Assembly (NCBI RefSeq): GCF_018332695.1
Contig: NZ_BOQN01000068.1
Location: 35,943 to 99,942, forward strand
DNA: 64,000 nt
DNA from: Paractinoplanes toevensis
Lineage (GTDB): Bacteria; Actinomycetota; Actinomycetes; Mycobacteriales; Micromonosporaceae
Direction: 5' to 3'
Each line of letters begins with the position of its first letter. Positions within the stretch are counted from its first letter, which is position 1. The translations under genes were made by a program, and so were the position numbers. Below the pieces are notes generated by a model. The model was not told the DNA's origin. It saw only the letters and a list, made by a program, of their open reading frames with translations, and ran no database searches. Below are positions 49,673-59,088 of this stretch, one piece after another.

Positions 49673-51172
49673 ATGTTCCCAGGGGTAGGCCGCTACGTTC
49701 GCGCGCAGAAGTTCACACTTGGCTCGGGCATCCTGCAGTCCGGTCGCGTTCAGCGCGATCAGGAACTCCTCGCCGCCGAACCGGGCCACCAGATCGCTGT
49801 CGCGGACGTGCTCGAGCAGGATCGTGGCTATCCGGCGCAGCACTTCGTCACCGACGGGGTGTCCGTACTCGTCGTTGACCCGTTTGAACAGGTCGACATC
49901 GGCCAGCGCCACGCACAGCGGCCCACCGGCGGCGGCCAGCTTCGGCAGCCGCTCGTCGACGTAGCGCCGGTTGGGCAGGCCGGTCAGCGCGTCCTCGGTC
50001 GCCTGACGCTGCCAGAGAAGGTTGTCGGCGGCCAGTTCGGCGCTGCGGGCCCGGTGCAGTGCCGTCTCCAGCCGGGCGTTCTCCGCCTCCAGGCGGGCGT
50101 TGTCCAGCTCGAAGTGGTGCGCGGCCATCCGGGCCCGGGCGGCGGCGACCTGGTTGTGGAGCTCGCGTTCCAGGTCGTGGAAGGCCCGGTAGTGGTGCAG
50201 CGCCGCGACCGGGTCGCCGGCCATCTCGTACGCGTCGGACAGTTCCCGCAGAACCTCCATGGCCATGGTTTTCTCGCCGGCCTCGCGGGCCCGGTCCAGG
50301 GCCAGAAGCAGGCCCTCGATCGCCTCGGCATGGTAACCACGCATCAGCCGTATCCGGGCCTGGTGCTGCAGGGCACCGGATTCGAGGGAGCGGTAACCGG
50401 CCCGGACCGCGATCTGGCGGGACTGCTCGATCAGCCGGGCCGCGCCGTCCAGATCACCGGCCAGGGCCAGCAGCATCCCGTAGTTGTCCAGGCTGATCGA
50501 CTCCCGGAAGGGATGGCCGGCCGCTCGGGCCAGCCGCAGCGCCTCCGCCACGTAGCCGAGCGCGTCGGTCAGCGTCGCCTCGGCGCCCTTCGCGTCGCCC
50601 AGGCCCTGCAGCCGCGCCACCTCGTGCACCGCGTTGTCGCCGACGTTGTTCAGGATGCAGAACCGGGCCTCGTCGTCCATCCCGTCGACCATGCGCAACG
50701 CCTGCATCAGGTAGTCGTTGCTCAGCTCGCGGTCGCCCATGCTGCCGTGCACCACGCCCGTGCGGTTGTGCACCCAGTAGAGCAGGTCCCGGTTGCCCAG
50801 CTGCTGAGCGATGTCGCGAGCCCGGGCCAGCACGTCCAGCGCTTCCTCGTGCATGCCGAGGTCGGTCAGCGGCAGGGCCTGCAGGGTGAGCACCTCGCAG
50901 ACGCCGGACGCGTCGCCGAGCGCCTCCAGTTCCGTGACCGCTGTCCGGCAGGCGGTCACCGCTTCCTCGTGCCGGCCGAGCCGCAACAGCTGAGTGGCCA
51001 GCGAGCGCAACGCTTCCGCATGCCCCGCGGCGTCGCCCAGCGCGGCCGCCAGTTCGGCGGCTTCGCGAGCCGCCGCGCAGCCCGACCGGTAGTCACCCGC
51101 GAGCCGCCTCTGCTCCGCCGCCGCGAGCAGGGCACGGACCGAACGCTTCTCCGCCACCTGAACAGTGGTCAC
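49523..51172 (-). CDS. diguanylate cyclase with TPR-type sensor region
   Basis: 549 residues from GTG 51172, chosen because GGGGGAGGA lies five bases upstream; an ATG at 51229 would add 19. About ten TPR-like helical pairs fill residues 10-355 (RSLATQLLRLGRHEEAVTAC, LGMHEEALDVLARARDIAQQ), then a coiled coil (about 355-400) and a GGDEF domain (about 405-549): DALTGLPNRR, ADVDLFKRVNDEYGH, active site GGEEF (466-470), with an RxxD I-site (RDSD, 457-460) for feedback by c-di-GMP. No membrane segment, so a soluble enzyme making c-di-GMP, probably controlled by a protein bound to the TPRs. Confidence 0.9.
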   Translation of the reverse strand: MTTVQVAEKRSVRALLAAAEQRRLAGDYRSGCAAAREAAELAAALGDAAGHAEALRSLATQLLRLGRHEEAVTACRTAVTELEALGDASGVCEVLTLQALPLTDLGMHEEALDVLARARDIAQQLGNRDLLYWVHNRTGVVHGSMGDRELSNDYLMQALRMVDGMDDEARFCILNNVGDNAVHEVARLQGLGDAKGAEATLTDALGYVAEALRLARAAGHPFRESISLDNYGMLLALAGDLDGAARLIEQSRQIAVRAGYRSLESGALQHQARIRLMRGYHAEAIEGLLLALDRAREAGEKTMAMEVLRELSDAYEMAGDPVAALHHYRAFHDLERELHNQVAAARARMAAHHFELDNARLEAENARLETALHRARSAELAADNLLWQRQATEDALTGLPNRRYVDERLPKLAAAGGPLCVALADVDLFKRVNDEYGHPVGDEVLRRIATILLEHVRDSDLVARFGGEEFLIALNATGLQDARAKCELLRANVAAYPWEHLRPGLRVTISLGLAEVTGTGTLADAINLADQRLYDAKRSGRNRVNGTQI

Positions 51173-51385
51173 GCCGTCCTCCCCCGCGCCGCGGACCCAC
51201 GGCCTGCCGACCGAGGGTGACTTATCCATCGGCGCTCGCCGCCCGGGGATGAGAACTCCCGGACCGCAACCTGGAAACAACCCATTACGCAGTCCTTACG
51301 GCCGGCTCCGGAGTCCAACCGACCGGCGGGCAGCGCCGTATCGAACGACGGAAGACACCGCTCGTTCGTCGGAGGTAGAGCACTC

Positions 51386-52645
51386 ATGCGTAGGAGAACT
51401 GGCATCGTCCTGGCCGCGGGCCTGTTGTTGACGGCGGGTGGCGTGTCGACGGGAATCGCTTCGGCACATGAGAACCCGGCCGGCGATCGCCCCAAGCCGG
51501 CCAAGGGCGGAATGGTCTTCGTCCAGTCGAACGACCCGAAGCACAACTCCGTCCTGGTCTTCAAGCGCGCGGCCGACGGAACACTGGCGGCGGCCGGCGA
51601 ATACCCGACCGGAGGCCGCGGCGGCGCCCAGAAGGACAACCCGTTCGATCCCCTCGCGTCGCAGGAATCGCTCGTCTTCGACCGCCGGAACAACGTGATG
51701 ATCGCCGTCAACGCCGGCAGCGACTCGGTCACCGCCTTCCGGGTACGAGACGGCAAGCTCACCCACCGGCGGACGGTGAAGTCCGGGGGTCACTTCCCGG
51801 TGAGCATCGCGGTCTCCGGCCGGACCGTCTACGTCCTGAACGCGGGTGGCACCACGAACATCACCGGCTTCCGGCTGACCCACGACGGACTCCGCCCGCT
51901 GGCCGGCTCGACCCGTACGCTCGGCATCACCAACGACGCCGTCCCGCTGTTCACCGATTCCCCGCCGCAGGTGGGCTTCAGCCCCGACGGCCGGCACCTG
52001 CTGGTCACCACGAAGAGCAAGAACACGATCGAGGTCTTCGCGGTGGCCGAGGACGGTCACCTGTCGGCGAAGCCGGTGACGACCAAATCGAACGGGGCCG
52101 TGCCGTTCTCCTTCGTCTTCGACCGGGCCGGCCACCTGATCGTCACGGAGGCCGCCAAATCCGGGGTCACGTCCTACACCCTGCGCAAGGACGGCACCCT
52201 GGACGTCATCACGCCCTCGGTGGAGTCGGGCCAGCAGGTGCTGTGCTGGATCGCCCGGGCCGGCGAGTTCTTCTACGGAACCAACCCGGGCAGCTCGACC
52301 ATCAGCCTCTACACGGTCGACGGCAAGGGAAAGGTCAGCATCGGCGGTAAGGACGGCGTGATCGCCCCCGCCGGCGGTCCGGAGGCGGTCGCGGAGGTGG
52401 CCGCCGCGGCCGAGGCAGCCGCACCGGATCCGGACGCCGAGCCGGCCAAGGCGCCGGGCGCGGGTCCCATCGACCTGGCCGCCACCGCCGACGGCTCATT
52501 GCTGTACGTGCAGAACACCCTCGCCGGGACCATTGAAGGGTTCCGGGTCGGCCCGAACGGCGAACTCACCCTCGTCGAGACCGAGACCGAGGGTCTGCCG
52601 GCCTTCGCCGGCGGGTCCGGCATGGAGGGCCTGGTCGTCTGGTAA
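51386..52645 (+). CDS. secreted lactonase-family beta-propeller protein
   Basis: 419 residues (GGAGG before ATG 51386). Signal peptide to about residue 27 (GIASA|H). Seven-bladed propeller repeats such as NSVLVFKRAADGTLAAAGEY, DSVTAFRVRDGKLTHRR, NTIEVFAVAEDGHLSAKPV and GTIEGFRVGPNGELTLVE match the 6-phosphogluconolactonase (YbhE)-like lactonase family. Residues about 330-360 form an Ala/Glu/Pro-rich insertion (VAEVAAAAEAAAPDPDAEPA). Being exported, it is unlikely to serve the pentose-phosphate pathway. It ends at a strong bidirectional terminator. Confidence 0.85.
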   Translation: MRRRTGIVLAAGLLLTAGGVSTGIASAHENPAGDRPKPAKGGMVFVQSNDPKHNSVLVFKRAADGTLAAAGEYPTGGRGGAQKDNPFDPLASQESLVFDRRNNVMIAVNAGSDSVTAFRVRDGKLTHRRTVKSGGHFPVSIAVSGRTVYVLNAGGTTNITGFRLTHDGLRPLAGSTRTLGITNDAVPLFTDSPPQVGFSPDGRHLLVTTKSKNTIEVFAVAEDGHLSAKPVTTKSNGAVPFSFVFDRAGHLIVTEAAKSGVTSYTLRKDGTLDVITPSVESGQQVLCWIARAGEFFYGTNPGSSTISLYTVDGKGKVSIGGKDGVIAPAGGPEAVAEVAAAAEAAAPDPDAEPAKAPGAGPIDLAATADGSLLYVQNTLAGTIEGFRVGPNGELTLVETETEGLPAFAGGSGMEGLVVW

Positions 52646-52668
52646 CCGGCGAAAACCGCACCGACGTA

Positions 52669-52710
52669 CGCGGGCGGGCCGTAGCCCCCGAGACCCACGG
52701 CCCGCCCGCG
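52669..52710. terminator. bidirectional hairpin terminator
   Basis: Perfect 14-bp stem CGCGGGCGGGCCGT / ACGGCCCGCCCGCG with a 14-base loop, between the converging lactonase gene (ends 52645) and permease gene (ends 52713). No U-tract, as is common in actinomycetes. Confidence 0.8.
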
Positions 52711-52712
52711 CC

Positions 52713-53531
52713 TCAGGTGCCGGCCAGCGAACCGCCGATACCGCCGACGCTGAAGTACTTGTTGAGCGTGGCGAACACGATGACCGGCGGCAGCAGCATG
52801 ACGACCGCCAGCGCCATGACCGAACCCCAGTCGGTGCCGTTCTGCTGAAAGAACGACTGAATGCCGATCGGCAGGGTGAACCGCTCCTGCGAGCGCAGGA
52901 ACACGATGGCCACCAGGTAGTCGTTCCAGGAGACGAGGAACGTGAAGATCGCGGTGGACAGCAGCCCGGGCAATGAGTTGCGCAGCACTATCCGGGTGAA
53001 GCCGGTGAACAGCGACGCCCCGTCGATCCAGGCCGCCTCCTCCAGCGACACCGGGATCGAATCGATGTAGGCCGCCATCATCCAGATCGCCACCGACATC
53101 GACGCACCGACGTAGACGATGCCCAGGCCGACCAGGTTGTCGACCAGCCCGACCCGGGCGAACAGGATGAACAGCGGGATCACCGCCGTGATCACCGGCA
53201 AGGACTGGACGACGAACAACAGCAACGAGTACGCCGAGACCGCCCGGTTGCGGCCGCGGGAGAGCACGTACCCGGCCGGAGCGGCGACCGCGACCGAGAC
53301 GGCGACCGTGGCCAGCGTGACGCCCAGGCTGTTGGCCAGCCAGGTCAGGGTCGGGATGTCGCGGAAGATGTGGGCGAAATTGGCCAGGCCGAAGACCGCG
53401 GTGCTGCCCGAGGCCACGCCCGGACGCAGGGACAGGATCAGCACGGCCGCCACCGGTACGAGCACGATGCCGGTCAGGAGCAGCACTGCGGTGAAGCGCC
53501 ACCACTGGCCGCGGGTGCCGTCGGACTTCAT
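52713..53531 (-). CDS. ABC sugar transporter permease, MalG-like (second importer)
   Basis: 272 residues, ATG 53531, overlapping the preceding permease stop (ATGA). Six helices; EAA loop SLEEAAWIDGASLFTGFTRIVLP-like (reads VSLEEAAWIDGASLFTGF, about 162-180). FSVGGIGGSLAGT at the end is common for this family. It is the last gene of the binding protein-permease-permease operon. Confidence 0.92.
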   Translation of the reverse strand: MKSDGTRGQWWRFTAVLLLTGIVLVPVAAVLILSLRPGVASGSTAVFGLANFAHIFRDIPTLTWLANSLGVTLATVAVSVAVAAPAGYVLSRGRNRAVSAYSLLLFVVQSLPVITAVIPLFILFARVGLVDNLVGLGIVYVGASMSVAIWMMAAYIDSIPVSLEEAAWIDGASLFTGFTRIVLRNSLPGLLSTAIFTFLVSWNDYLVAIVFLRSQERFTLPIGIQSFFQQNGTDWGSVMALAVVMLLPPVIVFATLNKYFSVGGIGGSLAGT

Positions 53532-54463
53532 ACGTGCGCCTTTCGAATCTGCCGGTACAGGGCCACGGACACCACGACCAGGCTGACGGTCATCAGGAAG
53601 GCGATGGCCACGCCCGGTCCGACCTGGAAGTTCTGGAACACCGTGCGGTAGGACAGCACGACCAGCGAGGTGGTGGCGTCGACCGGACCGCCGCCGGTGA
53701 GCAGGAAGATGGTCGGGAAGTCGTTCACACAGAAGATCGTCATGAGGATCCACGAGATGTACGTCGACCGGGAGATCATCGGCAGCGTGATGTGCCGGAA
53801 CTGCTGCCACCTGGTGGCTCCGTCGACGCCGGCGGCCTCATAGACGGTGTGGTCGACGCCGGCCAGCGCCGCACCGGCCAGCATCATCATGAACGGCACA
53901 CTGATCCACACCTTGAACACGCAGACCGTGATCTTGGCGAGCGTCGGGTCGGCCAGGAACAGGGGTGTGCCGAGCCCGAGTGCCTCGGCGAGACTGGGCA
54001 GCGGGCTCTGCGGGGTGGCGACCAGCCAGTTCCACGCCGTGGAGGAGACCACCACCGGCACCACCCACGGCAGCAGAAGCAGGGTCTTGAAGACCGTACG
54101 GCCGGGTATCCGGGTGCGCAGCAGCAGAGCCAGTCCCAGGCCGCCCAGCCAGCTGCCGAACACCCCGACGACGGTGAAGATCAGCGTGAATTCGACCGAT
54201 CGCCAGAAGGCGGGGCTGGCCAGCGTCGCCCGGTAGTTCTCCAGGCCGACGTACTCCCCCGCGTTGATCAGTGAGCCGTCGCGGACCGACTGGAGCGCGG
54301 CGTAGACCAGCGGGTAGGCGTTGATCAGGAGCAGCAGCACCAACGACGGCGCCACCAGGAGCAGCAGGGTCCGCCGGGCCCGGCGAGGTTTGCGCGTACG
54401 GGAGATCTCGCTCGGTGGTGCAGTGTCCGGCCGGAGCGTGTCCCGTTCGGAGGCAACCGTCAC
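53528..54463 (-). CDS. ABC sugar transporter permease, MalF-like (second importer)
   Basis: 311 residues from GTG 54463, whose GTGA overlaps the binding-protein stop. A ~33-residue cytoplasmic N-terminus, then LLLLVAPSLVLLLLINAYPL and five further helices; EAA loop HTVYEAAGVDGATRWQQF (about 212-229). It pairs with the MalG-like subunit; again no ATPase is encoded nearby. Confidence 0.92.
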   Translation of the reverse strand: MTVASERDTLRPDTAPPSEISRTRKPRRARRTLLLLVAPSLVLLLLINAYPLVYAALQSVRDGSLINAGEYVGLENYRATLASPAFWRSVEFTLIFTVVGVFGSWLGGLGLALLLRTRIPGRTVFKTLLLLPWVVPVVVSSTAWNWLVATPQSPLPSLAEALGLGTPLFLADPTLAKITVCVFKVWISVPFMMMLAGAALAGVDHTVYEAAGVDGATRWQQFRHITLPMISRSTYISWILMTIFCVNDFPTIFLLTGGGPVDATTSLVVLSYRTVFQNFQVGPGVAIAFLMTVSLVVVSVALYRQIRKAHV

Positions 54464-55767
54464 TTGACGATCGCCTCGAGCGCCTGCTGCAGGGTGGTCA
54501 ACGCCGGCCGTGGGTCCTTGCCGGCCAGCACGGTCTGCGCGAACTGGGTGATCGGCTGGCTCGAGTCCACCGCGGCCAGCCCGCCGAACAGGGTCTTCGA
54601 GTTGGCCGCGAAGCTCTTGGCCACCGGAGCCCATTCGGCGATGATCTTCGCCTTCTGCTTCTGCGCCTGGAACTCGGGCAGGGCGACGATCGACTTCAGC
54701 ACCGGCAGGCCGGCCACCACGTTCTGCTGCCAGAGGGTCTTCATGTTGCGGATGTAGTAGGACAGGAACGCCTCGGATCCCTTCTGGGACGGGGTGTCCG
54801 CGTACATCATGATGTTGTTCTGGAACACCAGGCCGGCCTTGGCGCCGCCGGGGCCGGTCAGCGGGCCCATCACCTGCAGGTCGCCGTCGGACTCGCCGGT
54901 GTCGGTGTCCAGCCCGGCGGTGTGGATGCCCATCGCGACCTTCTTGTTCTTCCACTGCGTGATCAGGTTGTCGGTGGTGTAGCTGATCGACGCCCGATCG
55001 ACCGCCTTCGCCTTGACCAGTTCCTGCACGAAGCGCATCGCCTCGAGGTTGGCCTCGGTGACGACGTCGACCTTGCCGTCGGGGTCGAACAGGCCGCCAC
55101 CGTTGTTCAGCATCATCAGATGCAGGCCCTGGCTACCGAGGTTGTTACCGGCGCCCGCGCCGGTGCCGAACCCGAACAGGCCCCGCCCGGCCAGCGTCCG
55201 GCAGGCGTTCAGCAGCTCGTCCCACGTGGTCGGCACCTCGACGCCGGCCGCATCGAGCAGGGACTTCCGGTACCACCACACCCGGAAGTCGAGCTGCCAC
55301 GGCACCGCCGCGTAGCCTTTGGCGGTCTTCATCGCGTCCAGCTGACCGGGCAGGAAGTCGTCGGCCGTGCCGTCCTGGCGGAACTGGTCGATCACATCGT
55401 CGGCGTACGCGATCGCGCCCTGCTCGGCGAACTGGAACGCCTGGAAACCGCCACCGGTGCTGACCGCCGGACCGGTCTTGGAGGCGATGGCCGACGAGAA
55501 CGTCTGGCTGAAGTTGGCCCACTGGATGCCCTGGTAGGTCGCTCCCGGCAGGCCGTCCGCCGGCTGGTAGCCCTCGGTGAGTTTCTTCGCGGCCGCCGTG
55601 TAGTTCGCCTGGCCCCACGGCATGTCCCAGAACTTGAGATTGCCCCCGCCCGAGGCGGACCCGCCACCGCACGCTGACAACAACATTCCACCGCCGACAG
55701 CGGCGCCCAGACCGAGGAAACCTCGGCGGGAGAAACGGCCGGGCACGGACGGATCGATCGTGTTCAT
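54460..55767 (-). CDS. ABC sugar transporter substrate-binding lipoprotein (Tat-type signal)
   Basis: 435 residues, ATG 55767 with AAGGAG upstream. The N-terminus has a twin-arginine motif SRRGFLGLG followed by lipobox LLSAC|GG (Cys about 33), so it is probably a Tat-exported lipoprotein. Family 1 sugar-binding features: LKFWDMPWGQANYTAAAKKL, VPWQLDFRVWWYRKSLL, VPTTWDELLNACRTL, WKNKKVAMGIHTAG. Substrate unknown. A large inverted repeat (55886-55920) lies 119 bp upstream, shared with the divergent HTH-ATPase gene. Confidence 0.9.
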   Translation of the reverse strand: MNTIDPSVPGRFSRRGFLGLGAAVGGGMLLSACGGGSASGGGNLKFWDMPWGQANYTAAAKKLTEGYQPADGLPGATYQGIQWANFSQTFSSAIASKTGPAVSTGGGFQAFQFAEQGAIAYADDVIDQFRQDGTADDFLPGQLDAMKTAKGYAAVPWQLDFRVWWYRKSLLDAAGVEVPTTWDELLNACRTLAGRGLFGFGTGAGAGNNLGSQGLHLMMLNNGGGLFDPDGKVDVVTEANLEAMRFVQELVKAKAVDRASISYTTDNLITQWKNKKVAMGIHTAGLDTDTGESDGDLQVMGPLTGPGGAKAGLVFQNNIMMYADTPSQKGSEAFLSYYIRNMKTLWQQNVVAGLPVLKSIVALPEFQAQKQKAKIIAEWAPVAKSFAANSKTLFGGLAAVDSSQPITQFAQTVLAGKDPRPALTTLQQALEAIVK

Positions 55768-55885
55768 GGCAACTCCTTCGATCCCAGACCAGCTGGGAGA
55801 GGTGACCGCTCAATGGCAGACGGCCGGTCGGCAGCGCCGCACGACGGACCGGAGGGCCGGACGAGGACGACGCTAGGTGGCGGCG

Positions 55886-55920
55886 TGTTGTTCAGGCTCG
55901 GGGCCGAGCGCTGAACAACA
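55886..55920. promoter_or_regulatory. large inverted repeat between divergent genes
   Basis: Arms TGTTGTTCAGGCTCGG and CCGAGC-G-CTGAACAACA pair over 16 bp with one bulged G and only a 2-base gap. It lies 119 bp before the binding-protein gene and 94 bp before the HTH-nSTAND gene. It could be an operator for a dimeric regulator of either unit, or a cruciform/terminator structure. Confidence 0.6.
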
Positions 55921-56013
55921 GACCCCGAACATCACCGTTCGGCGGCAAGCGGGGCAACGCGGTCGGAACGCGTCGGATATACAGCAGATTGGTCAACCAC
56001 GATGGGAGGCACG

Positions 56014-58731
56014 GTGCCCACACGGGAACAACCACTGGCATCCGAGGACTCGCCGTTGCTGCGCTTCGCCGGTGACCTGCGGCGGCTGCGTCGGCGCGCC
56101 GGCGTGCCGACGTACCGGGAGCTGGGCCGGCGGACCAACTATTCGGCGGCCGCACTGTCCGAGGCGGTGTCCGGGCGGCGGCTGCCCAGCCTCGCCGTGA
56201 CCGTGGCCTTCGTCCGGGCCTGCGACGGTGACGCCGACGAATGGACCGAACGGTGGCGCGGCCTCGCCGCGGGTCAGCCCGGCGCCCCCGATGCCGCGCC
56301 GCCGCCGTACATCGGGCTTTCGGCCTATCAGGTCGAGGACGCCGACCGCTTCTTCGGCCGCGAGGCCCTGACCGACACCTTGCTGACGCTGGTCGACGAG
56401 CGGCCGTTCGCCGGGGTCTTCGGCGCCTCCGGAGCCGGCAAGTCGTCGCTGCTGCGCGCCGGGCTGGCCGCCCGCACCTGGCGGACCACGCTGATCGTCA
56501 CGCCGGGCGCCGACCCGATCGCGGAGCTGGCCGTGGCCGTCGCCGTTCTGGCCGACGAGCCGGCCGGCCGGGTCCGCGAGGATCTGGCCGCCGACCCGCA
56601 GGCGTTGCGGGGCTGGCTGGCCAAGGCCGCCGACGACCTTCTGCTGGTGGTCGACCAGTTCGAGGAGTGCTTCACCCTCTGCGACGACGACCGCCGGCAC
56701 TGGCTGATCCGGGCGTTGACCTCGGCCGCCGGCGCGCGCTGCCGGGTGGTGGTGGGCGTGCGGGCCGACTTCTACGGCCATTGCGCACGCCATCCCGAGT
56801 TGGTGGCCGCCCTGCACCGCGCGCAGGTGCTGGTCGGGCCGATGTCGGCCGAGGAGTTCCGGGTGGCGGTCACCGAGCCGGCCACGCGGGCCGGGGGGTC
56901 GATCGAGACGGCCCTGGTGGCCCGGCTCGTCTCGGACGTCGCCGGCCAGTCCGCCGCGTTGCCGCTCGTCTCGCACACTCTCGCCGAGACGTGGCGCCGG
57001 CGGCGCGGCATGGTGCTCACCCTCACCGGGTACGAGGACGCCGGCGGCATCAAGCACGCCCTGGCCCGGACCGCCGAGCAGACGTTCGACGAGCTCGGCG
57101 AGCCGGAGCGGGCGGACGCCCAGCAGCTGTTCCTGCGCCTGGTCGCCCCCGGCGACGGCACCGAGGACACCAAACGACGCGTCCGGCGGGCCGACCTGGA
57201 CGTGCCGGACGCCCTGCTCGACCAGCTCGCCGCCGCCCGCCTGATCACCATCGACCGGGACAGCGTGGAACTGGTCCACGAGGCACTGCTGCACGCCTGG
57301 CCCCGGCTGGTCGGCTGGATCGACCGCAGCCGGGACGACCTGCGCATCCAGCACCGGATCGGTGAGGCCGCCACCGTCTGGGAGGCACACGGCCACGATC
57401 CCGACACCCTTTACCGCGGCGCGCACCTCGAGGAGGCGGCCCGGCTGCGGGACCGGCTCAACCGGCGCGAGCGCGCCTTCCTCGACGCCGCGTCGGCCGC
57501 TGAGCAGGCCCGGACGGCGGTCGAGCAACGCACGACCCAGCGTTTGCGCCGGTCCGCCGCGGTGCTCGCCGTCCTCACCGTCCTGCTGGCCGGCGCGGTG
57601 GTCGTCGCGGTCACGGCCCAGACCTCAGCCACCCGGCAGCGCAACGAGGCGATGTCGCTGCGGGCCGTGGACGCCGCCCGTGGTCTGCTGGCCACGCGAC
57701 CGCACGACGCCGAGTTGCTGGCCCTGGCCGCCCACCGGGTCGCGCCGAGCGACAGCACACGCAACATGCTGGTGCTCGCGCACGGCGCCGCGACCGCCAC
57801 CTCGCTCGGCGGCGGCTTCGCGACCGCGACCGGACGCTTCGCCATCACCAACGAGGCCGGCGGGGCCGGCGACCAGCAGCTGTGGCGGCCGGACGGTGAC
57901 TCGTGGTTGCCGGCGGCCGCGCTGCCGACCGGCGACAGCTTCCTCTATCTGACCAGTGCTGACGAACGCCGGGCGCTCTATCGGGACGGGACGCGCTCCG
58001 TCCTCTGGGACCTGGCCGACCTCGATCGGCCCCGCCGCCTCCCGGTTCCGGTCGAGATGCCGGTGGCGGACAGCATGGATCAGACCGGATCGCTCGTGTC
58101 CGGCGTGGCCGACAACCACACCGCCGCGCTGTGGCGGGTCGGTGACAACGCCGTGCGCCAGTTTCCGGCGCCCGACGTCGAGAGCACGGCCCTGCTGCGC
58201 GACGGCTCGGGCCTCATCCTCTGCCGGCGTTCCGGCGGCGGGTACACCCTGGAACAGTGGACGATCGGCGGCGCCCGAACGGCCACGCTGCTGCAGACGT
58301 CGTACCGGATGTTCCCGCTCGTCGGTCCGGGTGGGCTGATCGCCATCACGTCCGAGGTCGGCAAGGCCATGGTGCTCGACATCCGCGACCCGCTCACGGT
58401 CCGCACCGTGGTGCGTACCGACGGCCTCAGCCATCCGACCGTGGCATCCATCGACCCGGCCGGACAGACCGTGGCCCTGAGCGACCTGGACCGGATTCAA
58501 CTGTGGGATGCCGCCTCCGGCCGGATGCTGATGTCCGTTGATGCTCAGGGGCTGCAACTGTCCGCTCCGCGTGCCATCGGCGGGCAGCTCGCCGTGCTCA
58601 GTCCCCGTGGCACCAGGTGGCGGCTGGACAGTGTCCTGGCCCGGCTGATCGGTGAGATCTGCGCCGGTACCGTCGCCGTGGACTGGGATCATTACTTCCC
58701 CCGCACCATGCCGAAGCCGCTCTGTCCCTGA
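56014..58731 (+). CDS. HTH-nSTAND1 signal-transduction ATPase with membrane anchor and degenerate propeller
   Basis: 905 residues from GTG 56014 (GGGAGG five bases upstream; ATG 56002 possible). N-terminal XRE-like HTH (about 12-75: FAGDLRRLRRRAGVPTYREL, TNYSAAALSEAVSGRRLP), then the nSTAND1 NTPase: Walker A GASGAGKSSL at 137-146, Walker B LLLVVDQFEE with D214, RADFYGHC, and HEALLHAW near 425. One membrane helix (about 514-536) follows a coiled region, then a C-terminal ~350 residues with WD40-like strands but weak WD signatures. Related actinobacterial proteins are of unknown role; STAND ATPases act as ligand-triggered switches, some in phage defence. No effector partner gene is visible. Confidence 0.85.
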   Translation: MPTREQPLASEDSPLLRFAGDLRRLRRRAGVPTYRELGRRTNYSAAALSEAVSGRRLPSLAVTVAFVRACDGDADEWTERWRGLAAGQPGAPDAAPPPYIGLSAYQVEDADRFFGREALTDTLLTLVDERPFAGVFGASGAGKSSLLRAGLAARTWRTTLIVTPGADPIAELAVAVAVLADEPAGRVREDLAADPQALRGWLAKAADDLLLVVDQFEECFTLCDDDRRHWLIRALTSAAGARCRVVVGVRADFYGHCARHPELVAALHRAQVLVGPMSAEEFRVAVTEPATRAGGSIETALVARLVSDVAGQSAALPLVSHTLAETWRRRRGMVLTLTGYEDAGGIKHALARTAEQTFDELGEPERADAQQLFLRLVAPGDGTEDTKRRVRRADLDVPDALLDQLAAARLITIDRDSVELVHEALLHAWPRLVGWIDRSRDDLRIQHRIGEAATVWEAHGHDPDTLYRGAHLEEAARLRDRLNRRERAFLDAASAAEQARTAVEQRTTQRLRRSAAVLAVLTVLLAGAVVVAVTAQTSATRQRNEAMSLRAVDAARGLLATRPHDAELLALAAHRVAPSDSTRNMLVLAHGAATATSLGGGFATATGRFAITNEAGGAGDQQLWRPDGDSWLPAAALPTGDSFLYLTSADERRALYRDGTRSVLWDLADLDRPRRLPVPVEMPVADSMDQTGSLVSGVADNHTAALWRVGDNAVRQFPAPDVESTALLRDGSGLILCRRSGGGYTLEQWTIGGARTATLLQTSYRMFPLVGPGGLIAITSEVGKAMVLDIRDPLTVRTVVRTDGLSHPTVASIDPAGQTVALSDLDRIQLWDAASGRMLMSVDAQGLQLSAPRAIGGQLAVLSPRGTRWRLDSVLARLIGEICAGTVAVDWDHYFPRTMPKPLCP

Positions 58732-58835
58732 CTGCCTGGAGACATCCGCGCAGGACGGCACCCTGAACGAGGGTTGCGCCGAGCACCGCCGGGTACGCCT
58801 GGGGTAGGCGACACGACGATGTGGAGGCGATTGAC

Positions 58836-59009
58836 ATGGCTTTCGACGACAAGGTCGACAACAAGGCCGAAGAGCTCGGCGGCAAGGCCAAGGAAGGCGT
58901 CGGCAAGGCCACCGACGACAAGGACCTGGAGGCCGAGGGCAAGGCCGACCAGGGCAGCTCGAAACTCAAGCAGGCCGGCGAGAACATCAAGGACGCTTTC
59001 AAGTCCTGA
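58836..59009 (+). CDS. CsbD-family small stress-type protein
   Basis: 57 residues from ATG 58836 (GTGGAGG upstream). It is charged and Lys/Glu/Gly-rich: FDDKVDNKAEELGGKAKEG, VGKATDDKDLEAEGKADQGS, KQAGENIKDAFKS, the CsbD signature of general-stress proteins. It has no membrane segment. Function in the family is unknown. A strong hairpin terminator follows within 17 bp. Confidence 0.88.
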   Translation: MAFDDKVDNKAEELGGKAKEGVGKATDDKDLEAEGKADQGSSKLKQAGENIKDAFKS

Positions 59010-59025
59010 CCGGCGAACTGACCCA

Positions 59026-59055
59026 CCGGCCGAGACGCTGACGTCTCGGCCGGTC
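59026..59055. terminator. bidirectional hairpin terminator
   Basis: Perfect 13-bp stem ACCGGCCGAGACG / CGTCTCGGCCGGT with loop CTGA, between the converging csbD-like gene (ends 59009) and GH95 gene (ends 59089). Confidence 0.85.
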
Positions 59056-59088
59056 GCTGCCGCTGAGGTCGTCGTCCTGCTGGACCGG

